Below are positions 50,746 through 63,078 of a stretch of 64,000 bases of DNA, piece by piece. The stretch comes from Aphelocoma coerulescens (Eukaryota; Chordata; Aves; Passeriformes; Corvidae): assembly GCF_041296385.1 (NCBI RefSeq), contig NC_091017.1:49412214-49476213 (forward strand). The letters are read 5' to 3'. Each line of letters opens with the position of its first letter. Within the stretch, counting starts at the first letter, position 1. A program made the position numbers and the translations under genes. A model generated the notes under the pieces. The model was not told where the DNA came from, did no database searches, and saw nothing but the letters and a program-made list of their open reading frames with translations.

Positions 50746-53700
50746 AATTATAAATCAGTCCTTGTACTGGTCCATGCAGCAGAAGGCTGGGGAGGGTGGG
50801 ACTCTGAGATCAGAGGGGCTGATGTTTGCAAGCAGCTTAATGTGTATCTGTGAGAAACAATGCCAGCAGCTATCTTCTGGAGTTATTTTTCCATGAGTAA
50901 AGCATGAACAGCACTTGATGGTTTTTACGTCCACCATCTGAAGTGTCAGGGCTTTGTTCCTAGGACTTGACCTGAGTAAGAACTTAAATATTGGTTTGAG
51001 GTTTTGAATGAGCCAGAGTGCATTTTGTGTGGACACAGCATAATTTAAAGCATTTTTTAAAATTGGAAATTTAGTTGCAGTATCGTAGTGAAATAGCCTT
51101 GATTACTCAGTGGAGGAAAATGGCCATCATAGATTATGTGACTTAAGCAGCAGATATTAATTTTGTAACAATCGCAATGCCATTCACTGAGCAGGTGAAA
51201 TACTGACCTATGATACTATTGATAAAACCTTTCTAACTCAAAGTATCAGCAGCATGGACTATTCCCTGAAAGGAAAGGTAGTTAAGAGGAGATGAAAATG
51301 CATGCGTTGTGCTCAAGCCATGCTAACAGATAAAAAAATATTAATTAGTGCTCACTTAGATGGTGGTGCACTGAATTGAATAACATGCAGTTAATTTCTC
51401 CAGTTGGATAGCTGATTTATGCTGGAAACCAGTGCTGGCCTGCCATATTCCTGAAGCACTGGGAACTGTGCTGCTAGTTGCCTTATGGAGACGATAGTGA
51501 ATTTACTGGGGAAGATAGAACTATGGCTAACTATAACAGTCACTGGCACTTACTCACACTCTTGTCATTTCCATTTTCTCTGCCTCCTGTAAGCAGAGAG
51601 ATTTCAAGAGACTTTGTGAAAAAAGGAACTTACTACACTGGTATTTTACCAAGGGGAGTAAATATTATTTATAAGATTAAATTGTTGAAAGTGAATAAAA
51701 ACATATCCATGATAATTTGTTGGATAAACCACAGACTGGAGATAACATGAGAGCAGGTCTTGGTGATATGACAAGATGGAAAGACAGAACCTAGGAGGAA
51801 AGGCAAAGCCCAAAACATGCAGGTGGAAGGCAGGAGGCGCTGGTGTCTGAATCTTGGATGACTGAGCAAAAAGGAGGCCTCTGATATGAAGGAACCACAG
51901 GAAGAAACCAAGGTTCTTTTGTTCAAAGCTTGGCTTGAAGGTGGCTGCTTTTTACTTGCTGACCTCACACTGCAAATGAGCAAACCTGTCTAATGACACC
52001 ACACAATATGGGATTATTCAGCTATATCTTAATAACTTTCCTATCTCTTGCTTCATCTGCTACTCAAGGTTGCCCATTTATTTTAAAGTCTTAATGTCCT
52101 AGATAGGGCTATTACAAACTTTCAAGCTTATCTGAGAGACTAATATGCCCTGCAACACCTTTATTAGACATGATGATGTGTGAGACTGAAAGAACTCAGC
52201 AGGAAACAAATTGCATTTCATATGAACATCCAATAGCCGCCAATAAGCTTGGTCCTACCTACCTATTTCATTTTATCAGCCTAAACCTAACTGTATTTTG
52301 GTAGAGATGTTAAGCTAACTTAGCTTTTCTGTGATTTTTTTTTTTTTTTTAAGATGTAAAAGAAAAGATTATTTGCCTTTAAAATTCAATGTGTGTGTTC
52401 ATTTTGGGGGTCAATGGATCTGAAGGGATTTGCAGATATATTCCTTCTAAATGTGCACTTTGAAATAGAAACAATGTTTTTTTGGTTAGATTGAAAAAAA
52501 TTGCATCCCATTTAATTTTAAAATGGATGTTAGAGATGCTGTCATGACCATTACGGCAAAATGACCTTTCACCAACTGAAACTGTAAACCAGCAAGATTT
52601 TGATTCTGTAAAAATAATTCACATTGTAAAGAAGAAATGAAAGATTTGCACTCATTAGGAGAAAATTAAGAGGTGATTGGGTGAGCCATGGCTGCATGAA
52701 CATATTTTGAAAACATCTTTTTCTGTGAGAGAAGTTCTGGACATCAGTGTTGATGTTTTCAGCGCTTTTTATTTCATGGTAGCAAACTTAAATAAAATTT
52801 CATTACAATCCCCCTTCCCCCTGCCCCAGTTAGATTCACAGTAGGTGACCCTGAGTGCATTTTTTCCCTTGAGGCAGACCTGGTAGATTTTTAAGGATAT
52901 TTGATTAATGTGGAATTCTTTGCCTTTATTAATGCTGAGTGGACTAAATGAGAATTAGAATGATGATACATTAGTGTTCTTCATTTTCCAGTACTGAGCA
53001 TGTACAAATAACATTCTAATAGCTCATTCCACAGCTGTAATTTGATATATTTTAATGAGCTTTTGATCTTTGACATCTGGGGTCTCCATATATTAGAAAT
53101 AGCTCATAAGTACTTATGTGAATGAAAGTCAAAAATTTCTGCACTGTACTTGCAAGGCCAGAAATGCTGGTGTGCTGATCACTTCTGCATCAGCATCTGC
53201 AAGTTGCATTTAGCAGAAAATTGATGAACACACAATTTGTATTGAAGCAAACAGAAGAACTCAGGTTTGGAAAAGAAGTAATAACTTAGTCTCAGTCTAC
53301 TTTTCTGAGTGGATCTATGTCATGACTGTGCTGAACATGGCACAAATAACAGTTCCATTCATGGAGTTGAAAAAATGAGAGACCTGTTAGAACACCTAAG
53401 ATTTGCATGAGATAATTGTTTTTATTTTAGTACTAATGAGGAATACTTAACATCTTTGAGTCTTAAAAATGAGCAAACAACAACCTGTAGGGGTTTTTTT
53501 TAGAGCTCTGCCTTGTTCTGCCTTGTTGAATATAAAATGCTTTCCCTCTTTATTCCTTGTCTCTAGTTACCAGAGATTTCTGGCCAATCCCCCTTTCCTG
53601 TTGAAGGTGTATTTTGCATTGGTTTGTAATGCACATGAAAAATTTTAGATATTTTTGGTTATTGAACCTTAGTTTTTTTCCTCTTGATTGACTGTCCATA

Positions 53701-54169
53701 AACCATGACAGCATGAGATGGAATTTGCAAGAGACTTTAAGCACGTAGTAGTCGCTGCAGATACCAGAATTATGTGAGTTTCCTGACATACATCTCTCAT
53801 GACTCCTCTTCCATTACACTCATCCTTAACAGATCAAAAATTCATCTAAATACTTACAGAGTTTGTGTTTTCAGTAGGTATTTGGGCATTGTACTTGCCT
53901 AAAACAGCACACTTTTAATGACCTTGTGTAACTGCAGGCTTTTTCTTTAGGATTATTTAGAGCTGCAAACTATTCCTAGAGAAAAGTATCAGGCATTCCT
54001 ACATATTGACCCACGGAGGTTTTCTTCCATGGCATCTACTGTAGCAACCATGAACCCTCCTAGATATCTTAAATGAGTGACATATTCATATGGTGATTAT
54101 ATCCTAGTCCTATTTTTTATGGTTTATTTCTATTTTCTTTCCATTTCCTTCAGATTTGCAACCACCCTT
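50746..54169. other. Unique non-coding DNA, one motif-rich patch
   Basis: A T run lies at about 52337-52350. The patch 52990-53110 has TCF/LEF-like CTTTGATC/CTTTGACA-type sequences ('gagcttttgatctttgacat') and TAAT cores, which could be regulatory, but nothing more can be shown. No gene-like frame or repeat family is recognised. Confidence 0.5.
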
Positions 54170-54430
54170 TTTAATCATTCTCTTACAGTGATTAAATCAC
54201 ATAGTGAATTGTGACTAAGCTAATTTTAATGTGATTATAATGCAATGCAATTATAATGCTTCCTTTGTATTTTCATAGCTTGTTTAAACAATAAAAGCTA
54301 TAATTGTATGCTGAAAGGAAATGGGTCAGGACTTTCACTCTGTAAATCTAATTAACTTATGAAAGTGCCATACTAATAATGTAAACTGAAGATGCTGTAT
54401 TATGTCATAGCCATGCAAAAGATAGCTCTT
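54170..54430. promoter_or_regulatory. Homeodomain-site-rich block, possible conserved enhancer
   Basis: A dense series of homeodomain-like ATTA/TAAT cores (for example 'gattataatgcaatgcaatt', 'ctaattttaatgtgattata' and 'taaatctaattaacttatg') is combined with TTTAAACAATAAAAG, which suits Fox/Sox factors, and CATGCAAAAG. The sequence is not simple repeat despite its AT content, and no frame is open. This style is typical of deeply conserved developmental enhancers, but conservation was not tested. Confidence 0.22.
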
Positions 54431-56559
54431 GTTAAACTATTCCATGCTTTCTCAAAAGCTATACAGTCTGTATCCATGTCATGGTTATATTCTGATGGTG
54501 TTCTTCAGTAGACTGCTGATTCTCGTACTTCAGAGATCTAGTATTCTTCATTGGATGCATATGCTTTGATTTCCCATTTCACTTCATCTTCCTGCTCTGG
54601 AAGACCTTACAGATAACTAAGTCGGCATATTTCTTAGAATGAAGAAAGCCCATTACAGTTCTTTCATATTAAAAGCAAAATGCTTTCTTGCACTCTGTAA
54701 ATTTCTAGGTTCTGATCCTCACTAACAAAAGGTGCAGTTTATAAACATACTTGCCCACCTTTTGTTTAGTGACATGTGAATTTCCATTTGATCCATATGA
54801 ATAAAAGCATGATAGTCATGTTCTTGATGACTGTTCTACTCTATACATCTAGGAAGGAACAGACATTGTAGGAAAAGGGTGACAGTACTGGTTTTTCAGG
54901 AGTTTGTCTGTAACTTCAGTGGGTCACAAAAACCTTTTGATTCATCTGGTGAATGAAGGTGATTTCCCAAGGCATGGGAGCTATTACTTTTTCCTTTTTT
55001 TTTTTTTTCAACCTTTGTTCCTGTATTTATTTTATTTGACAATCTCATCTTCCAGGTTTGTTGCCAAAGGCTAGAAGTGTCCTGCCCTCTTCAGCGACAA
55101 TCTCTATCACTCACTTCTGAAGGTTCTTGTGAGAAAGAATACCAAAAGATCTGATGACTTTTAGCAAACAATGAAGTTACATCTCTAGTGAATTAAGTAG
55201 ATGCAGGTGGGGATGTCTCCGATAGCTGTTCAGTGGTGAAATGAATCTTATGAGAATATCAGGCAATTGAGCCAACTATGTCTGCTGTATTTTTAAAAAA
55301 ACATGTACAAATACACTGACTTTTAATTTAGTCATGGCAGAATCCTTTTACATTGCTCCATAAAATGAGAGATTTTAAAAATGATGCATCATGCTAAGTG
55401 AATGTCATGAATTTAATAACCCTTTGACTACAATAAACATTTAACCTGTTCATATGAGAGCTACAAGTTACTGCCTATGTATCTCAGTTCTTGCTTTAAT
55501 TCAGATTTCAGTACTTCTCATACAACACTTCAACTAATCCTCTGCATAGTTAGTAATTCTGTATTTCAAAGAAAATATCAAAATAATTATGCTTATTTCT
55601 ACGGATTGCATTTAAAATCTTGTTTAGATTTCCGCCTCCACCAAGGTTTGTGCTTTACAGTATTCCATACTTTATGCTTCCTTTTCTCCCTGCCCCTTCA
55701 TATTGTATCTTTGGTTGTAAGCTCCTCTCACATCATTGCTATACCTAGAAACAATAACTTCTCCTTCTCTGGAGTAACTACTTTTGAACAGATTTTTAAA
55801 TACAATCATCTTCATTGGCTATTATTTATAGTTAAAGACAAATCTTAAAAACAAGTAAATCAATTAAAATCTGACTTAGTAAAATGAAGATCTTGCTTGT
55901 TTGTTTTAAAAAGTATTTTCTTTTCCATTTAATTTTCAAGCCTCCTGACTAAAAAGAAAAATGGTCTCATTTTGACCTAGGTGTCAAACACGGTATGTTT
56001 CTAGGTCTCTGTTTGCCTGATCAAGGAAGTTCCATCTATTTCATTTAAGAGATATATTTCAAAATTTCTGATAATCATCTGAAAGTACTTTTGTAGGAAT
56101 CAGATTCCTGATACTAGACTTCTATATATGGGATGAGACCTGACACTATCTAATGGCTTTTAATGGAACACATGCAAATTCAGGCTAATGTGCCTTTTTC
56201 TCTAGGAAAAATGATGAACTGTTGGAGTAATTTGTACAAGATGTGATGGATTTTTTTATCTCTTTGGATGGGTTTATGAAAGATTTCTTGAGCTATTTTA
56301 AACTAGTAGTTAGTTGCTTGAAGAATGATGGTCTGGATCAACCACTAGGTGAATCTTTATATTTATTAATCTGCCGAACAGTCCTGAAAAAGAAGCAGAT
56401 GACAGACAACACTAGGAAGTCTTATAAAATACTTAATCTTGAAGTGGGATTTTGATCTGTGCTAAAACATGGTAAGGCTGGTAGGTGTATATCAGAGACT
56501 TAAATATTATAGTTTATGACTTAAACATTTTCTTAAAGGACTTTAAAAACTGTATTACA
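54431..56559. other. Unique AT-rich non-coding DNA
   Basis: A T run lies near 54997-55008. The 123-codon frame at 55477-55848 is hydrophobic and serine-rich, starts at a non-ATG codon and lacks any family resemblance. Confidence 0.55.
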
Positions 56560-57258
56560 AAAGCTGCAGAGAGGACTACCACACCCTGAATGGAGCCCTG
56601 ACTGAGGCCTTACACTGCTCGATGATGAAGATAAGATGAAGCAACAACTCAGGGCTCGGGACATTCATGGAGCACAGGCTTAACACCTCCAAGGTGGAGA
56701 CCACAGCCCCAGGGCTAAGAGCTGCCAGGCTCACACAGACCCTCGCACCAAGGGATGGAGGGAGGAGAGGCTTTGGGTATCTGGGAAAAGCCTCTGGTCA
56801 GAGATGCAGTGACTGCCCATCCTCCAGTGTGCAGAGCAGCCCAGCTGAGGGGTCCTCACTGGGGAGAGGTGGGGGGGAAGCTTATCCACAGCAGAAGGGG
56901 TGACATGGCCCATCAAAGGGGCCCTCCAAAGGGGTTCCCAGACCCTGCACCAGAGATGATGCAACAGACCCTCAGTGTTGCAAGGGACAGTGTCAAGCTG
57001 GACAGTGTCAAGCCAGGCCCCGCAAGAGGAGGCACGTGGGTGTTCCCACCTGGCCCACAGTGTATATTAATCCACGGAATTCTGCACTCTTTGGCATGTA
57101 GCAGTGTGTGGCAGCGTGGCCACGGCGGCGACAGGGGACCCTCAGCACCAGCAGAGCAGATGGAGGGGAGCAACGAGACATCGTTGGGACCCTTGGATGG
57201 GTGATGTGCTTCCACCTAACCCCTGTCACCTCTCCCTGTCCCCCACCCCCCATGCACT
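56560..57258. other. GC-rich anomalous block of unknown origin
   Basis: Composition changes abruptly near 56565, from AT-rich flank to about 60% GC, and stays high to the pyrimidine array. Several frames are open on both strands (up to 149 codons), as expected from GC-rich sequence. A 15-base unit GGACAGTGTCAAGC(T/C) is tandemly repeated at 56985-57014. Roughly a dozen CpGs are scattered, too few for a CpG island. The block is not CR1. It could be part of an inserted LTR or other transposon, a piece of satellite, or a GC-biased duplicate from elsewhere. I see no terminal repeats or clear target-site duplication. Confidence 0.5.
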
Positions 57259-57440
57259 TTCCTTCCTTCCTTCCTTCCTTCCTTCCTTCCTTCCTTCCTT
57301 CCTTCCTTCCTTCCTTCCTTCCTTCCTTCCTTCCTTCCTTCCTTCCTTCCTTCCTTCCTTCCTTCCTTCCTTCCTTCCTTCCTTCCTTCCTTCCTTCCTT
57401 CCTTCCTTCCTTCCTTCCTTCCTTCCTTCCTTCCTTCCTT
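57259..57440. repeat. (TTCC)n tetranucleotide array, ~45 units
   Basis: An uninterrupted run of the TTCC tetramer across 182 bases. No interruption is visible, so the array is likely to be highly polymorphic. Confidence 0.99.
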
Positions 57441-57615
57441 CTCTTTCCTTCTCTTTCCTTCTCTTTCCTTCTCTTTCCTTCTCTTTCCTTCTCTTTCCTT
57501 CTCTTTCCTTCTCTTTCCTTCTCTTTCCTTCTCTTTCCTTCTCTTTCCTTCTCTTTCCTTCTCTTTCCTTCTCTTTCTTTTTCTCTTTCTTTTTCTCTTT
57601 CCTTCTCTTTGCCTC
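57441..57615. repeat. (CTCTTTCCTT)n decamer array plus degenerate tail
   Basis: Thirteen exact copies of CTCTTTCCTT at 57441-57570, then variant units with longer T runs to about 57615. The decamer is CCTT-derived, so this looks like a higher-order repeat grown from the tetranucleotide array. The whole 57259-57610 interval is pure pyrimidine on the plus strand except for its last few bases. Confidence 0.98.
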
Positions 57616-60092
57616 TCTACTATTAAATAAAATACATCCATTTTTTGGCATCAACATTTAATGTTGTTTGGTTTTAATCTCATTTCTGGGAATATTTTGA
57701 ACCTTCTAAGTTCTTTCTGGTTTATGAACAGAGACTTAGCTTGCTTTGCCTTTCTGGGTTTAAACCGGATCATAACAGTGTAAAGCATCAATTTTCTCTC
57801 CAGTTATCAGTCCTCCATTAGGTATGTCATTAGTTCCCAGCTCAGCTGTGTTTCATTTAGCATGCATTTTGCTAGTGACCATCTCCTTTATAAAGTCTTT
57901 GTAGAGCATCTGGTTTGAGCCACTGCCAGATAATAGGGACACACAGAAATGTCTCCTCTCTTTAGCCTGGGACTGTTAATTGATCTTCCCTCACACCAGA
58001 AGTGCCACTTGGTTTGACTTTGAAGCAAGTAATTCAGAGAGCAGTAACTAGAAGTGACATTGACAGCTTTTCTATCCCAGGATAACATTTATTATACAAT
58101 GTATTATACAATATATTCAGAGTTCTTGGCATATCATGTACAAACTAAGCTGAAGTCAGAGTCCATGCTAAAAAGCTTTGTTCAGAAGTCGGCTTCATGT
58201 CAGTGTAGGAAGTAAAATAAATTATTCTGAGTTGCAGCAACAGTTTTAGAAGACTGGAAATTAGAACATTTTTCTTAGTGCAAAAATTCATTAAATAACT
58301 ACATTTTCTTAACATTTTAATTTAAACTTTAAAATAACCCTTTGGGCTGAGACTATGTATGAGAAATTTCAGCCCAACAGGGACTTTTTCAAAGCTAAAG
58401 GGTAGTGAAAACAGTGCTAAGGATGGAATAGAACATTAACTATGACTTCATACTATAATTAGCTTTCTTAAATGAGACTGCAGTGTTTCTGTTTTGGAAA
58501 TGTCTTTACACTTTGAAGTTATCTCCCAATTAAGCTGAATTCTCTGCTGCTTCATGTTTGTCTCTGGCTGAACAGCAAATAGGGGATGAGTGTCTTGGGT
58601 TTTTTTGAGTGAAGGCTGTTGAAATCTCTGAGGTAAATTTTATTTTTGAAGGAGAACCTTTATAATCTTAAAAATATATGTATACTTATGATTCCAACTG
58701 TATTATCTAGTATTTGGTTCTTCTGATTTTACATTTTTCACTGCATTCTGCTAACCAAGTAATTCAGATGTCTCAGTAAAAGTTTAATGTTGTTCTTTAT
58801 CATGCTTTTAATTTTTATCAGTCTCATAATAAATATAAGGAAAAACTAAGAAACTTTTGAAATATGAATATAAAAGTATGTCTTGCAACATGTTTTAATG
58901 CAAATATTCATCATAGTTATTATCCAATTTCCTAAAAGAAATATGAAGCAATTAATGTAATAACACTTTAATTTTAATATATTGTTGTACTCAAAATAAG
59001 GGGAGTAAAATTAAGCAGAATTGTCATGAATACTTGAGTATTTTCTAACAGGGCAAATAAATAATACAGCCATACAGGATAATAATGAGAACAGAATAAA
59101 CACTGAAGTTTTAGTATAAGAATAATGCATGTTTATTTTATTAGATGTTTTGCTAAAGTATTTAATCAGATTCACATTGAAAAAAATAATTAGTAACATC
59201 TGTTATTATCATGCCAAAACCATAAAGCAGGATCAATTTCATCTTAAACATTTATATGAAGTTTCTGTTAGAATCAAGAACTCCATCAATACATGGAATG
59301 AAACTTCAACTCACCATTCACATTTCAAAGAGAAAGAGGACAACAAAATTTGAGTAATCTTGTTGGAAAATGTCTTCTTCAGGCCTTCTATTGTTATATG
59401 CTATACCCCCTGCATGAAAAATGGTTGAATCTTTATTTATGTGCCCACAATTTGTATAATCTATATACCTGACAGAACTCTGAACAAACATACACAAATT
59501 CTATAAACAATTTTGCTTCTGGTTACACAGAAATTTATATCAGATGATAGGACAACTCTTTGAGCACAGAAGTCTCATCTAAGGTAACTTATGTATTTTA
59601 TAGCAATGAATCACAAGAAGTTTTTCTACAAGTTTCCAATCACTGTCTTAATAGCGTTTATGCAACATCAGAAAAAGGTGTTTGTTTTCTCTGTCAAAGA
59701 CTTCATACATAGCTTTAAAAAAACCTGCAGCTATATACAAGAGTAATAACTTTCAATATTTTTTGTTTGAGAGTTTCCCTGAGCCCTGGTATTGGGAAAA
59801 GTACTTGGAGGATATTTGCACGGATTTCTTAAGCTTTGTGTAGGCTACAGTTATCTCTGTAGGTGGAAAAGCAGGCTGTGTTTGTTCATGCTCAGTACAC
59901 TCTTACACTAGGTATGTTTTACTAATTTAACATTCTAAGTATTTAATTGTCTTTATAATGGTTCAATCAGCCATATGCCTCAGAGGTTATACTGAGAACT
60001 TGTTTGATCCCCAGCCAATGTTTACTTTCAGATTATAATGAGCAGTTAGTAAGTACTCGCCATCTGTTCCTGAGAAAAGAGAAATCTTCTTT
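57616..60092. other. Unique AT-rich non-coding DNA
   Basis: TATTATACAAT is repeated at about 58091-58111. No repeat family or gene-like frame is recognised. The AATAAA at about 57625 just after the array is a potential polyadenylation signal but could easily be chance. Confidence 0.55.
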
Positions 60093-60704
60093 GTCTTAGT
60101 GGACAAGTGGGAAAATAATTCAGAAAGCTGATTATTAGTTCATGTAAGTAGACAATGGGCCAAACTTTGTTAAGAAAAAGCTGAGAGAAAGCAAAATTCT
60201 TACTGCTAGTACAGACCAGCTCTATGCATCAATACACAGAGCACTAACTGACTAGAAAATGGGTGCTGGGGCTTCACCAGGTAGCAAGTCTGAATAACTT
60301 CTGGGTAACAAATTCAGATTAGATATACAGATTTTTTTTTAATGCTATAATGATGATCAAACACTGAAATATGTATCCCAGAGAGGCTTGACTAGTGGAC
60401 AAGTCTTAGTGGACAAGTGGGAAAATAATTCAGAAAGCTGATCATTAGTTCATGTAAGTAGACAATGGGCCAAACTTTGTTAAGAAAAAGCTGAGAGAAA
60501 GCAAAATTCTTACTGCTAGTACAGACCAGCTCTATGCATCAATACACAGAGCACTAACTGACTAGAAAATGGGTGCTGGGGCTTCACCAGGTAGCAAGTC
60601 TGAATAACTTCTGGGTAACAAATTCAGATTAGATATACAGATTTTTTTTTAATGCTATAATGATGATCAAACACTGAAATATGTATCCCAGAGAGGCTTG
60701 ACTA
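60093..60704 (+). repeat. ~302-bp tandem duplication, near-identical
   Basis: 60093-60394 and 60403-60704 match throughout except for one substitution (gatTatt versus gatCatt). The offset is 310. The 8 extra bases between them, with their neighbours, form TAGTGGACAAG, which is itself present a few bases later in the second copy, so the junction carries a templated insertion. No coding content or known repeat family is visible in the unit. Confidence 0.97.
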
Positions 60705-60729
60705 TCCAACCCTAATAGTCAAAACTTGA
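60705..60729. other. Short unique spacer
   Basis: Sequence between the duplication and the decayed CR1 tail. Confidence 0.5.
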
Positions 60730-60840
60730 TTTGACATGGTTCTGAACAACCTGATTTAACTTGGCTCTGCTCTGAACAGAAGTATTATCAGCTGATGACC
60801 AAAGGTCCTGTTCAACTTAAATTGTTCTTTGATTCTATGG
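60730..60840 (+). mobile_element. Decayed CR1 LINE 3' tail
   Basis: GGTTCTGAACAACCTGATTT is nearly identical to the corresponding segment in the copy at 24122-24745. It is followed by 'gatgaccaaaggtcctgttc' and the terminal TTGATTCTATGG. The middle is heavily mutated and appears rearranged. Same orientation as the 24-kb copy. Confidence 0.7.
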
Positions 60841-62718
60841 TTTAGATACATGATATCATTGCTCCCAATTATACCAATGTATAAATCCAAACCACTGAAA
60901 TGGCTGTTTTATTCTGAGGTGAAGTGGGCCCAATACATTGCACAGTCATTTCTGCTCTGGTCTTCACTATTCCTTGAATCTGAAATGTATTGAAAAGAAG
61001 TAATGTGAGATTATGTGGTAAAAACTACATTCTTGTTTCATTTTAGCAGTAAGAGAATATTTGTCTTACCTGATGCTAAGTTTGAAAGCTGAGAGTTTAA
61101 ATTAGAAGTCCAGTCTTCAGAAGGCTCTTGTATTGTCAACAAAATAAAAACTCTGAATAATCTGTCAAATTTCATTTTTACTATATATATTGAGCATTGT
61201 GGGAAATAGTCACACAAAGACTGTATCTTGTATGGAAACAGAGGAGTCTTTATTTGTAGAATGCTTGTAGGAACAGGCAAACTATTGGTCTTTATAAAAT
61301 GAATGTTTATTAAAAAAAATGTAGCATTATGAATTTCAATTTCAGATTTGTATTGATGGCAAGCCTGTGAAGGACAAAAGTGAGTCTAATAAACTGTCTT
61401 TTATGCACCTGATAACTGACATACTTAAGGTGACTCAGCTAAGGCAAGAGAGACCCCTATATTTTAATACGAGATCACTTTATAGCCAATTTGCCCTGCA
61501 GGTAGCAATTTCTTCCAGGAAGTAGCAAAAACATTATCTTTCACTTTTCATGGCATGAGGATGCCATAAACAAACTGTGAATCCTACAGTGCCAGGACCA
61601 TTTAGACCAAGTCATTAAATCAGTAAGAAATACCTAGGCACCAGTATATTGTTTAGGGTGTTATTTTCTGCTGTTTGCCAATTATCACCTTGTCTTTAAT
61701 AGTTTGACTTCATGATATTCATCACTCTGGCATTTACTGTCATTTTCTTCAGTGATCCCTTGGATCTTTCTAAGAGGCTACTCTTTGTGTCAGTATCTTT
61801 TCTACTGAATTTAAAAAAGCATGGTCAATATTCATGAATTACAGTTTATAGTGGGCTATTTTAATTTTTTTGATTTATAACACAGGAAAAATAATATGAA
61901 CTGTATGTTAGTCTATTATAAATCTTGAAATATTTTTTAGTTTGTAATACTGTGAGCTTAAAATGCAGTAATGGTTAAATAGTTTAAGTGACAGCACAAT
62001 ACAATACAACACAGCACATCTAATATTTCCTCTTTAAAGAAATTATGTTCCAGCTTTATGCTTCTCCAAAGAAAATGGTCCAGCTTAAACCAATTAAGGT
62101 TTGTCTTTTTTTTATACTGCTAAAACCCAATTTTATTCATCCATAAAAAAAAAAAAAAATCCAATTTAATATATTGGTTGGCTTTCAAACTCCCAGCTAG
62201 AGAATGTGAATTGGTTAAGAAAATAGATATTCTAATTTTCATACTGATTCTTAGTCGTTGAAAATCTAATTTGAAAACTCAGTGTTGTCTTCGTACCTCA
62301 TACAGCACTTGTAGTGGGAGATAGAAAATGAGAATTAACTTTGAGGGAATGTGTTGCTATATAAGACATTTTCCTAATAAGATGATTTATGCTCCCATTT
62401 CGTAAAATGAGAAAAAACAAATGAAAAAATACTTCTTCTTACCAGAATTACTGTAAAAATATTGCAATTTTCAAAAGGGAGCTCAATAATTACTGTTTCA
62501 GGTGTATTCTCTCTGTGTACACCATGCACAGCATCCTGAATTTCAGCTGATTTTTTTTTGTCAAGAAATTTACTTGCTTCTAGCACAGAAAATTGTTTTT
62601 CAATAGGATATTTTACCACAAACTACTTACCTTACACTGTTGGTTTGGTCTGTGGAGATAATGTGTATGAAACTTACAGTGATACATTGCTCCTAACTGA
62701 AAGGGTAAAAAAACTGCC
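60841..62718. other. Unique AT-rich non-coding DNA
   Basis: A short CAATA-type microsatellite lies at 61994-62012 and an A run at 62145-62159. No gene-like frame is supported. Confidence 0.55.
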
Positions 62719-63078
62719 TTAAGAAAATACGCAGCAAGAAATAGCACATGTTTCCTGAAGGAAAGATTCTGTCACTGGGAAAGAGGCAGCTCTGGTGAGC
62801 ATGGTGAAGAGCAGCATCCTCCTCACCCTCTTGGAGATGCTCACATAGTGAGTGTGTGGCAATGCTGGGTGTCCAATGGAGGCACAGCTGGAAAGGTGGC
62901 AGGTTACTGCTGCTAGATGCATGTGAGGCATCTCCCTGGCTTTGCAGGAGTTAAGCAGTAGATAGTGGGAAGGCTTTGGTGCAACTTGCCACAGGAAAGG
63001 GAGGCCAGAAGTCCTCACAATTCCCTGTGATAAATCTAAGCATGTAATTATCTTTACTCCTCTGCAGTTCTCCCACAA
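62719..63078. other. Moderately GC-richer block, unassigned
   Basis: About 350 bp with more G and C than the flanks. A 119-codon frame is open on the minus strand but starts at TTG and resembles no family. It could be an old, unrecognisable repeat. No terminal structure is visible. Confidence 0.3.

Noticed and set aside
56560..57258. CpG island or promoter
   Set aside because: GC content is high but only about a dozen CpGs are spread over ~700 bp, and no associated exon or core promoter is recognisable.
57104..57661. Long open frames (140-185 codons) on both strands reading as FLPS or EGRK repeats
   Set aside because: They are translations of the TTCC/CTCTTTCCTT arrays. A pure pyrimidine or purine strand of this kind has no stop codons in these frames.
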